Shown here one piece after another: positions 37,642-45,384 of a stretch of 64,000 bases of DNA. The stretch covers positions 12,703-76,702 of the forward strand of contig CAYQNW010000006.1 of NCBI GenBank assembly GCA_964418885.1, given 5' to 3'. A program made the position numbers and the translations under genes. Positions within the stretch are counted from its first letter, which is position 1; each line of letters starts with the position of its first letter. Origin of the DNA: BMS3ABIN03 sp964418885. GTDB taxonomy: Bacteria > Bacteroidota > Ignavibacteria > Ignavibacteriales > Ignavibacteriaceae. The notes under the pieces are model-generated. The model had not been told where the DNA came from and ran no database searches. It saw only the letters and a list, made by a program, of their open reading frames with translations.

Positions 37642-38454
37642 TTATCTCATATCATTTTTATTTCGTTCTACCTGCTTTAAAACTTCTCCTTTATCCGGTG
37701 TAAGATCGACTTTATAAAATTCTTCATTCCCCGGCAACATCAATGAATAATTCGTCGTTTTATCCAATTCCAGGGTATCTTTTCCTGTAACCAGATCAAG
37801 GATATGTCCACCGGCTTTATGATCTTCTGTAAGAAAATGAAAATGATAACCGGGTACATTTATTCCCTCAAAATATTGAGGACAACGAAAACCAATAACT
37901 GTACCTTTCACGTTTGTAAATTCAAAAGTAGGCTGAGTTTTTGTAATTTCAGCAAGCGACTTATACGGTTTGTTTTGTTTGGAAACACTTCTTGTCTTAA
38001 CTCTTTCGAATTCACCTGAAATTTTTATTGCATAAAAAATATTTTTGGTAGGAATAATACTGTCTAATTTTTTCTCTAAAGAATCGAAACTAATTCCTGC
38101 ACTGATATCTTCTTTCAGATCGGTTTCAAAATATGTTACCGAAGTAAACGGAATCTTTTCATCGTCATCGGGCTCTCTTGCAACTCCATCTGCAGAAACG
38201 CGATAAATGTGGCCATCATAAACAACCATTTCGCCATTCATACTATTAAAAGTACCCAAACCGAAATTACCGTGTTGTTTAACTTCTTTAACGGTCATTT
38301 CACCTTCGTACACTTTACTAAGTAGTGCATTGATGGTAGAATATTGTGTTAAAGTATCTCTATCCGGATTATTACTGTTATTGTGAATGAAGTTAACAAG
38401 TATAACTACTATTATCATAACAGATATAAAGATAAAAATATATCTCAATCTCAC
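37642..38454 (-). CDS. budA: Alpha-acetolactate decarboxylase with N-terminal membrane anchor
   Basis: The GTG start follows AGGAGGAGAC. The 270-residue protein begins with a hydrophobic segment (about 5-23, IFIFISVMIIVVILVNFIH) before the decarboxylase domain: KVYEGEMTVKEVKQHGNFGLG, then PGYHFHFLTEDHKAGGHILD with the metal-ligand histidines H204, H206 and H217. The enzyme makes acetoin from acetolactate. Cytosolic BudA/AlsD is shorter, but signal-bearing forms such as that of Brevibacillus brevis are known, so this copy is likely exported or anchored. No acetolactate synthase gene lies nearby. Confidence 0.88.
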   Translation of the reverse strand: MRLRYIFIFISVMIIVVILVNFIHNNSNNPDRDTLTQYSTINALLSKVYEGEMTVKEVKQHGNFGLGTFNSMNGEMVVYDGHIYRVSADGVAREPDDDEKIPFTSVTYFETDLKEDISAGISFDSLEKKLDSIIPTKNIFYAIKISGEFERVKTRSVSKQNKPYKSLAEITKTQPTFEFTNVKGTVIGFRCPQYFEGINVPGYHFHFLTEDHKAGGHILDLVTGKDTLELDKTTNYSLMLPGNEEFYKVDLTPDKGEVLKQVERNKNDMR

Positions 38455-38505
38455 TGTCTCCTCCTCTGCTAATGATAAATTTAACCCACAGTACTAAGTT
38501 TGCTT

Positions 38506-39213
38506 CTACTTGTACCAATCCAGTAATCTAACTTCGATATCTTTATTAACACTTACTAACTGTTTAAATTTTTCAACATCGCTTCCCCTGTAATGATACG
38601 GGTAAACAACTTTCGGTTTGAATTCCAAAACTGCAGAAGCCGCTTGTTCAACCGACATAGTATATGGTAGATTCATACATACAAATGCATAATCGATATT
38701 CTTCAATTCTCTCATTTCTTTGATGTCTTCAGTATCGCCAGAAATATAGATTCTTTTGCCATCAGCAGTTAAAACGTAACCGTTACCTCTGCCTTTTGGA
38801 TGATGATCTAATCTCTCTTTAGTTAAGTTATACATTGGAATAGCTTCTACATTTATATTGTCAACCTTTGTATTTTCTCCATTGTTAAGGATCTTTCCAT
38901 AACCAAGGATATCATACACAGCTTTTGGAACAATGACAGTTGTTTTATCTGTTTTAAGAGATCCAATAACATCCGCATTAAGATGATCGCCATGAATATC
39001 TGTGATTAAAATAATATCAGGATCTGGAAAATCTGAGAAAGCGCTAACTTCACCAACCGGATCGACATAAATTGTAGCATCAGATGTTTCTATAACGAAT
39101 GTTGCATGTCTGATGGGGGTATATTTTATCTTATCATTACCATCATTTTGTGCGAATAATTGCGTAAAGAACAATAGACCGGTTATAATTGTTGTGAGAT
39201 TAAATGCTTGCAT
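38506..39213 (-). CDS. Secreted metallo-beta-lactamase-fold hydrolase
   Basis: The 235-residue protein has a signal peptide ending LFAQ (about residue 22) and an MBL fold: ATFVIETSDATIYVDPVG, the metal motif DIHGDHLNADVIG, and ISGDTEDIKEM. The layout is that of UlaG-like/L-ascorbate-6-phosphate lactonase relatives (beta-lactamase superfamily group 2). The substrate is unknown. It is upstream of the acetolactate decarboxylase with a 51-base gap, so one transcript is likely. Confidence 0.83.
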   Translation of the reverse strand: MQAFNLTTIITGLLFFTQLFAQNDGNDKIKYTPIRHATFVIETSDATIYVDPVGEVSAFSDFPDPDIILITDIHGDHLNADVIGSLKTDKTTVIVPKAVYDILGYGKILNNGENTKVDNINVEAIPMYNLTKERLDHHPKGRGNGYVLTADGKRIYISGDTEDIKEMRELKNIDYAFVCMNLPYTMSVEQAASAVLEFKPKVVYPYHYRGSDVEKFKQLVSVNKDIEVRLLDWYK

Positions 39214-39243
39214 GATTTGCCTCGTTAAATTTTTATACGATTG

Positions 39244-39262
39244 TGTTATCCTAATGATAACA
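39244..39262. promoter_or_regulatory. Palindrome upstream of the MBL-fold gene
   Basis: TGTTATC (39244-39250) and GATAACA (39256-39262) are exact reverse complements around CTAAT, 31 bases upstream of the start codon on the minus strand. It looks like a dimeric repressor operator. Confidence 0.45.
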
Positions 39263-39358
39263 TAGCAATGTTTTATGAATTGATCAATTAGATAAACAAA
39301 TTTTCGGGTCGATGATTAATTTTTGTTTACGATCTAAGCAAAAATTTCGATCATATAA

Positions 39359-39379
39359 AAAGCCCAATGAAGAGGCTTT
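39359..39379 (-). terminator. Short hairpin after the RND permease gene
   Basis: AAAGCC (39359-39364) pairs with GGCTTT (39374-39379); on the minus strand the lower arm is followed by Ts. It lies 35 bases after the permease stop. Confidence 0.5.
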
Positions 39380-39413
39380 ATATTTCCTTCTACTGGTAAT
39401 TCAATATTTTAAT

Positions 39414-42400
39414 TTACTTGGCTAATCCTTTTTCGGGTATTAATCCTCCATCGGGAATATTTTTATCATCGGGTAATTCCTTAGCCTGTTCATCAACACT
39501 TAGTTTGGTTACACTTGTAAAACGGGCAAGTAATGAATAAACTACCGGGATAACTATTAAAGTAAGAAATGTTGAAAACAACATTCCGCCTACTACTGCC
39601 ATACCCAAAGGTCTTCTTGATTCTGCCCCGGCTCCTAATCCAATGGCGATAGGTAATATTCCAAATACAGTGGAGAAAGATGTCATCAGGATAGGTCTTA
39701 ATCTAATCGTTGCAGCTTCAATTACTGATTCAAACAAATCTTTTCCCTTAGCGCGAAGCTGGTTTGCAAACTCAATAATCAGAATAGCATTCTTTGTTAC
39801 AAGACCTATTAACATTATCAGACCTATTTGAGAATAAATGTTCAGAGTCTGTCCGAAAATAAATAATGTTATTAAAGCCCCAAGCACCGCTAGAGGAACA
39901 GAAAGTAATATTGTAAATGGATGAATAAAGCTTTCAAACTGAGCTGACAGTACTAAGTAGATAAAAACAAGTGCAAGCAGAAACATAAAATAAAGACCTG
40001 AACTTGAAGTTTTAAATTCCAGTGACTGTCCGGCATACTCCCGTTTGATCCCGGCAGGTAATTTTTCCTGTGCGATTTTGTCCAGATCATTAAGTGCTTT
40101 ACCGAGTGTAACACCAGGAACTAATCCGGCACTTATTGTTGCTGAACGAATACGGTTATAATGATTTAGCTCCTTTGGTGAAACTGTTTTATTAACCTTG
40201 ATGACATTTGCTAGTTGAACCAATCCACCATTGCTTCTTATATACAATCCATTAATTGCATCGGGCGTTGAACGGTATTGAGGTTTCGTTTGAAGAATTA
40301 CATCATATTGCTTTGTGCCACGTTTAAAATCCGTTACCTTTCTTCCACCTAAAAATGTTTCCAGCGTTGATCCAATATCGCTCACTGAAACTCCCAAACC
40401 TGAAGCTCGTTCTCTATCTATATTGATATCAAGCTGGGGTTTATTAAGTCTAAGATCACTATCAAGGTTTATTAAATATCCTAATTTGGAAGCTTCACCC
40501 ATCATTATACCAACTGCCCTATTTAGTTCATTGTAGTTATCTCCTTGTAAAACATATTCAACCGGATTGGAATTAAATCTTGCTCCAAGACTTGGTGGAT
40601 TGATAACGAAGGCTAAAACACCAGGTATTCCTAAGAGTTGTGGAAAGAGTTCCTCAACAATTTTCTGCTGGGATTTATCTCTTTCTCCTCTAGGTTTTAG
40701 TTTCAGGAAAATGAAACTGTTCGTTACACTACCTGGACCACTAAACGATAATCCTGTAGCGCTAAAAACACCTGCACATTCCGGTAAGGCAAGTAACTTT
40801 TGTTCAATTTGACGTACATATTTATCAGTATAATCCAGTGTTGCGCCTTCTGGTGCTACTACTATTCCCAATGCAATTCCCCGATCTTCAGTTGGGACCA
40901 ATTCATCGGGAATCATTTTTATTAGGAACACAGCTAATACTATTGCAATTATACCACCAGAAACCACAAGTACTCGATGACGCAGAGCTCCTCTTAAAAT
41001 ACGATTATAAAAATTGTTTAGAAGCTCAAAGAATCTGTCAAATGAGCGGGATGCCCAACTCTGGCTTGTACCATGTAGCGGTTTAAGTATTTTTGAAGAA
41101 AGCATTGGCGTTAATGTTAATGCTACAAAACCTGAAATCAGAACGGCAACCGCTACTGCTACACCAAATTCATTAAATAATCTGCCGACTGTTCCTGTAA
41201 GAAATGCCAACGGAACAAACACCGCAACAAGAGTTATTGTTGTTGCGATAACAGCAAATCCTATCTCTTTACTTCCATCCATAGCAGCTTGCCATCTGGA
41301 TTTTCCCATTTCCATATGGCGATATACGTTTTCCAGAACGACGATTGCATCATCTACAACTAATCCTATTGCCAGTACAAGACCCAGCAATGTTAAAATA
41401 TTAATTGTAAATCCTAAAAAATAAACCACGGCTAATGCACCAATAATAGAAACAGGAATAGCAACAGTTGGAATAAGTGTAGCCCTGAAACTTTTCAAAA
41501 ATGCTAATACAATTAGCATTACCAATCCCAGAGCAATTATAAGGGTTTCCTGAACCTCACTTATAGAATCCTTAATAAATACTGAACTATCGTACGCTAC
41601 ATTTAGTTTAATACCTTCAGGTAATAATTTAATTAAGTCAGGTAAAGCAGCACTAATCTGATTCGCCACATCTACTGTACTTGATTTGGATTGTTTGACA
41701 ATTCCGAGTCCTACGGCAGGTATGCCATTATAACGAGCAACTGTTCTCTCATCTTCAGCACCAACTTTAACATCGGCAACATCTCTTAGTCTGACAACAT
41801 CATCACCTTTGTGAGAAACAATGATGGATCCGAATTCTTCAGGAGTCGAGAGATCGCCTCTTGTACGAACCGAAAATTCTCTCTGATCACCCTCAATACG
41901 TCCACCAGGAATCTCAGCATTTTCACCTCTTACAGCCGTTTCAATATCCCTGGTTGTCAATTTAAACGCAGCCATTTTTAACGGATCAAGCCAGATACGC
42001 ATTGCGTATCTACGTTCACCTCCAATAATAACAGCACCAACACCGGGTAGCCGCTGAATCTTTTCCTTTAAAACCCGATCCGCGATATCGGATAATTCCA
42101 ATCCATTTCGACTTTCACTTGAAAGCGCAAGCCAGACGATCGGCTGTGCGTTTGCATCTACTTTTGAAATTATCGGATCATCTATTTCCTGTGGCAAAGT
42201 TCCTCTTATTCTTGATACACGGTCGCGTACATCATTAGCAGCTTCATTTACATCACGGTTTAATTCAAATTCTATGGTGATTACAGAACCCCCTTCTCTG
42301 CTGGAAGAAGTAATTGTTTTCACTGCTTCAAGCGTAGCAAATTGTTCTTCGAGAACATCTGTAATTTCTGTTTCAACAACACTGGCACTCGCTCCACGGT

Positions 42401-42551
42401 ATAGTGTTGTAACTGATATTATTGGAGGATCGATGTCGGGATATTCACGAACAGGTAAAAGTGTAAATGAAATTATTCCAAACAACAAAATTGCCAAACT
42501 CATTACAGTTGCTAACACAGGACGTTTAATTGATATTTCGCTAAGTATCAT
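39414..42551 (-). CDS. RND efflux permease (HAE1 type)
   Basis: The 1045-residue inner-membrane pump begins with SEISIKRPVLATVMSLAILL and has the usual two halves, each with a large periplasmic loop. GLVLAIGLVVDDAIVVLENV is TM4 with the paired Asp of the proton relay, and ATIRLRPILMTSFSTVFGIL marks the second half. It exports hydrophobic drugs or metabolites using the proton gradient, with the adaptor encoded next. No outer-membrane factor (TolC type) is in the window. Confidence 0.94.
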   Translation of the reverse strand: MILSEISIKRPVLATVMSLAILLFGIISFTLLPVREYPDIDPPIISVTTLYRGASASVVETEITDVLEEQFATLEAVKTITSSSREGGSVITIEFELNRDVNEAANDVRDRVSRIRGTLPQEIDDPIISKVDANAQPIVWLALSSESRNGLELSDIADRVLKEKIQRLPGVGAVIIGGERRYAMRIWLDPLKMAAFKLTTRDIETAVRGENAEIPGGRIEGDQREFSVRTRGDLSTPEEFGSIIVSHKGDDVVRLRDVADVKVGAEDERTVARYNGIPAVGLGIVKQSKSSTVDVANQISAALPDLIKLLPEGIKLNVAYDSSVFIKDSISEVQETLIIALGLVMLIVLAFLKSFRATLIPTVAIPVSIIGALAVVYFLGFTINILTLLGLVLAIGLVVDDAIVVLENVYRHMEMGKSRWQAAMDGSKEIGFAVIATTITLVAVFVPLAFLTGTVGRLFNEFGVAVAVAVLISGFVALTLTPMLSSKILKPLHGTSQSWASRSFDRFFELLNNFYNRILRGALRHRVLVVSGGIIAIVLAVFLIKMIPDELVPTEDRGIALGIVVAPEGATLDYTDKYVRQIEQKLLALPECAGVFSATGLSFSGPGSVTNSFIFLKLKPRGERDKSQQKIVEELFPQLLGIPGVLAFVINPPSLGARFNSNPVEYVLQGDNYNELNRAVGIMMGEASKLGYLINLDSDLRLNKPQLDINIDRERASGLGVSVSDIGSTLETFLGGRKVTDFKRGTKQYDVILQTKPQYRSTPDAINGLYIRSNGGLVQLANVIKVNKTVSPKELNHYNRIRSATISAGLVPGVTLGKALNDLDKIAQEKLPAGIKREYAGQSLEFKTSSSGLYFMFLLALVFIYLVLSAQFESFIHPFTILLSVPLAVLGALITLFIFGQTLNIYSQIGLIMLIGLVTKNAILIIEFANQLRAKGKDLFESVIEAATIRLRPILMTSFSTVFGILPIAIGLGAGAESRRPLGMAVVGGMLFSTFLTLIVIPVVYSLLARFTSVTKLSVDEQAKELPDDKNIPDGGLIPEKGLAK

Positions 42552-42602
42552 AGTTTACTTTCTTGAAAATTTATTAATAACATCAACTAAATGGTTTTAA
42601 TA

Positions 42603-43685
42603 TTACTGTTTTGTTTGGGTGTTCTTAGATATAATCGGCATTACCTTAGCACCTTCAAACAATTTCTGATGACCTGCCCGTACAATCTGCATTCCTTGCT
42701 TTAATCCGTCCAGAATTTCAACAACATTGGCAGTTTGAGAACCGAGCGTTACTGGAACAAGCCCAACACTGCTATCTTTTTTAATAACATATACAAAAGA
42801 CTGATTACCATTGGCAAATATAGCTTCGTTTGGAATAGTTAAAGCGTTAGGTCTTTCACTTAAAATAACAGATACATTTGCCGACATACCGGGACGAAAT
42901 TTCCTCTCAGGATTTTTTACTTTTGCTACAACCTGCACATTTCTTGTATCAGGATCAAGAACAGGTTCAATTGCAATAATATGTCCTTTGACTTTATAAT
43001 CCGGATAAACAGTTGAATAGACAGTTACATCGGTATTGTCTTTCAGTTTGGAAAGAAAACGTTCAGGTACTGCGAAACTTACTCTTATTTGATCGAGATT
43101 TGCGAGTTCGGTTATTGCCTGTCCTGTTCGTAAGAAGGTTCCTACACTTACTTTTCGTGCTCCAACTATACCACTGAAAGGTGCGACAATTCTTGTTTTG
43201 TTTAATCGTGCCTTCGCCAAATCAAGATTTGCTTCAGCCACTTTTAAAGATGCAAGTGCGTCATCTAAACTTTGTTTAGTACCAACATTCTGTTCAACTA
43301 TAGTCTTTATTCGCTTATAACTGGATTTATTCTGATCGTATAAAGCCTGTGTTCTATTTACTTCTGCCAGTAATTGTGAATCATCAAGCTTTGCAATGAG
43401 ATCCCCTTTTTTGATATAACTTCCCTCTTTAAACGGAAGACTCACAACCGAACCGTCAATCTCAGATACAACTGTAATCTCTTCAATAGCTTCTATAGTA
43501 CCCACAGTCTCGAACTGATCAACCATTTTCTGAACATTAACGGTTGCAACTTCAACAGGTATTGGAGGCATTGAAAAATTACCTGCCTGTGATTGATCGT
43601 CTGAACATCCGGTTGAAAGTATTACGATGAAAGAAATAATGATATACAACATTAAATATTTCATTTCAATATATGTTTTGTACAT
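42603..43685 (-). CDS. RND periplasmic adaptor lipoprotein (membrane fusion protein)
   Basis: The 360-residue product has a lipobox (IVILSTGC, lipid Cys about residue 28), lipoyl halves (EIDGSVVSLPFKEGSYIKKG and APFSGIVGARKVSVGTFL), a coiled coil between them, and a beta-barrel domain. The start at 43685 has AAAGG at the right place. It sits 51 bases upstream of the permease and begins the operon. Confidence 0.92.
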   Translation of the reverse strand: MYKTYIEMKYLMLYIIISFIVILSTGCSDDQSQAGNFSMPPIPVEVATVNVQKMVDQFETVGTIEAIEEITVVSEIDGSVVSLPFKEGSYIKKGDLIAKLDDSQLLAEVNRTQALYDQNKSSYKRIKTIVEQNVGTKQSLDDALASLKVAEANLDLAKARLNKTRIVAPFSGIVGARKVSVGTFLRTGQAITELANLDQIRVSFAVPERFLSKLKDNTDVTVYSTVYPDYKVKGHIIAIEPVLDPDTRNVQVVAKVKNPERKFRPGMSANVSVILSERPNALTIPNEAIFANGNQSFVYVIKKDSSVGLVPVTLGSQTANVVEILDGLKQGMQIVRAGHQKLFEGAKVMPIISKNTQTKQ

Positions 43686-43990
43686 ATTGCCTTTCTTTAT
43701 CTTGTTGCTGAAGAATGAATCTTCCTTATGAGTTAAGAGTGAGTGAGAGAAGTTGAAGCCCGGAAGATTTTAATAATTTATTTAGTCAAAGAGTTTCGAA
43801 TAAAAAGTGCCGAAACATATTGATAGGTGTGTACAGTGTCAAGCTATTGATGTATTAGTAGTGATTGTCATCACCTGAAAATTATTTAATGTCTCACACC
43901 CAGGTAGAAAATCTGGAATATGAATTTTGTTAAATATTTGTAAACAATACTAGAAATGATTTCTGTGAATATTTGGGGAGTTAATTAAGA
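43686..43990. other. Upstream region of the RND operon, no gene
   Basis: This 305-base gap separates the adaptor gene and the YitT-type gene. It holds one good minus-strand promoter (separate entry) and no open frame of note. No regulator gene (TetR or MarR type) is present. Confidence 0.7.
43812..43842 (-). promoter_or_regulatory. Bacteroidota-type promoter of the RND efflux operon
   Basis: On the minus strand TTG (43842-43840) is followed after 20 bases by TATGTTTC (43819-43812), 7 of 8 positions of TAnnTTTG. The intervening ACACTGTACACAC holds a TGTACA core that could be an operator. The start codon is about 127 bases downstream. Confidence 0.55.
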
Positions 43991-44950
43991 TCATTTAATG
44001 CTTCGCCTTTTAATCATCCCACCTCTAGTATCTTTTACGCTGTTCATAATAATAAAAGCATTAGAATCAATTTTTTCTATTTCATTTCGAAGTTTTGTTA
44101 TTTCCAATCTCGTTATAACTGTGTAAATAATATTTATTTCTTTTAACGATTCACCACTTTTGGCAAATCCTTTTTTACCTGAATATACAGTTACGCCATG
44201 TCCTAAATTATCTATTAAAAGTGTTCTAATTCTTTCATTCTTATCCGATATAATTGTTATACCCGTATATTCTTCAATGCCCTCAATCAAAAAATCGACA
44301 GTTTTTGAAGCAGCAAAATAAGTTAAAATTGCATAGAGCGCAGTTTCTATGTTTATGATGTATGCTGCAAAAGCAAATATTATAATGTTGAAGATTAAAA
44401 TTATATCACCAATGGTCAGACCAATCTTTTTGCTTATGAAAATGGCTAAAACTTCTGTTCCATCTAAAACGGCACCTCCGCGAACCGAAAGACCAATTCC
44501 ACCACCAAGAAATATTCCACCGAACACCGCTATCAGTAACTTATCTGATGTAATCACTGGATACTGAATAAAATAAACAACTAATGCCAGACCAAGTATT
44601 GATAAAACACATTTTATAGCAAACTGTTTACCGATTTGGAAGTATCCAAGAAAGAAAAATGGAAGATTAATAATTATTAGTAAAATTGATAAGTGATACC
44701 CCGTTAGTTCAGCTATAAGTAACGAAATTCCTGTTGCTCCGCCGTCAACAAAGTAATTTGGCAGAAGAAAACCTTTGAGACCAAATCCTGCGAATAAAAT
44801 TCCAAAGGAAATTAGAAAAAAGGATTTGACAAACTGGTTTAATCTTACCTTGAAACTAGAAGTTGTTTTTTTAAATTTAGCTTCGTTCTCTTTTTGATTA
44901 TTTTTCTTCAATGATTTAATAGATTGTATGATGGTTTTTAAGTCAGGCAC
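43991..44950 (-). CDS. YitT-family membrane protein (DUF161 + DUF2179)
   Basis: GTG start. The 319-residue protein has a charged N-terminal 40 residues, five or six transmembrane helices (about 42-230) and a C-terminal DUF2179 domain (about 235-310, IEEYTGITIISDKNERIRTL). YitT proteins are common in Firmicutes and Bacteroidota; the role is unknown. It is transcribed away from the thr operon. Confidence 0.82.
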   Translation of the reverse strand: MPDLKTIIQSIKSLKKNNQKENEAKFKKTTSSFKVRLNQFVKSFFLISFGILFAGFGLKGFLLPNYFVDGGATGISLLIAELTGYHLSILLIIINLPFFFLGYFQIGKQFAIKCVLSILGLALVVYFIQYPVITSDKLLIAVFGGIFLGGGIGLSVRGGAVLDGTEVLAIFISKKIGLTIGDIILIFNIIIFAFAAYIINIETALYAILTYFAASKTVDFLIEGIEEYTGITIISDKNERIRTLLIDNLGHGVTVYSGKKGFAKSGESLKEINIIYTVITRLEITKLRNEIEKIDSNAFIIMNSVKDTRGGMIKRRSIK

Positions 44951-45140
44951 TATAATTGCATTTATTTAGCTTAAATATTGGTTTTAATCTTCAGAAATAA
45001 AATATGTAATATTATTACTTGTAATAATTGCCAGTTATTTCTTCACAGGAAGAAAAAACAGTGAATAAGTTACAAGATAAAATACTGAGTTCTTTTAAAG
45101 TAATTTATAGAATATATAATGCTAATTATTAAGAATTCAT

Positions 45141-45171
45141 TTGACAAACATAAAATTTAGTATTAGCTTTA
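45141..45171 (+). promoter_or_regulatory. Promoter of the thr operon
   Basis: TTGACA at 45141-45146 and TAGCTTTA at 45164-45171 (7 of 8 of TAnnTTTG) with 20 bases between TTG and the octamer. The leader ATG at 45187 lies 16 bases after it. Confidence 0.55.
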
Positions 45172-45186
45172 ATTTCAAGATTTATT

Positions 45187-45273
45187 ATGACTACTGATAT
45201 TAAAACATATAACCTAATGCTCTACATGTCATCTACCACTACTACTACTCCAACAGGTATACCCGGAGGCTGA
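45187..45273 (+). CDS. thrL: Threonine-rich leader peptide (thr operon attenuator)
   Basis: The frame ATG 45187 to TGA 45271-45273 encodes 28 residues; a shorter start at 45226 gives 15. The end reads MSSTTTTTPTGIPGG: six Thr codons (five in a row) and one Ile codon just before the stop. This is the organisation of the E. coli thrL peptide, where stalling at Thr/Ile codons prevents termination. The next gene is thrA, 112 bases on. No strong ribosome site precedes either start; the long start is close to the predicted transcription start. Confidence 0.8.
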   Translation: MTTDIKTYNLMLYMSSTTTTTPTGIPGG

Positions 45274-45319
45274 AGCAGGGTTATATAGTTTTGTAAAGAA
45301 ATTAACGACCGGCTTCAGC
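45269..45319 (+). promoter_or_regulatory. Antiterminator pairing of the thr leader
   Basis: GCTGAAGC (45269-45276, around the leader stop codon) is the reverse complement of GCTTCAGC (45312-45319). Two further G-C pairs follow after one mismatch. The downstream strand overlaps the terminator's 5' arm, so the two structures exclude each other. Confidence 0.75.
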
Positions 45320-45340
45320 GATGTTGCCGGTTTTTTTTTT
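45308..45340 (+). terminator. thr operon attenuator terminator
   Basis: ACCGGC (45308-45313) pairs with GCCGGT (45326-45331) around a 12-base loop, followed by an unbroken T-run to 45340. It lies 45 bases before thrA. Confidence 0.9.
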
Positions 45341-45384
45341 GCTAATTCCGATAATAATAAAACAGTATAAAGGAATTCCACAAA

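Noticed and set aside
39643..42600. Several plus-strand open frames inside the RND permease gene
   Set aside because: They are opposite-strand shadows of a complete 1045-residue permease with all family motifs.
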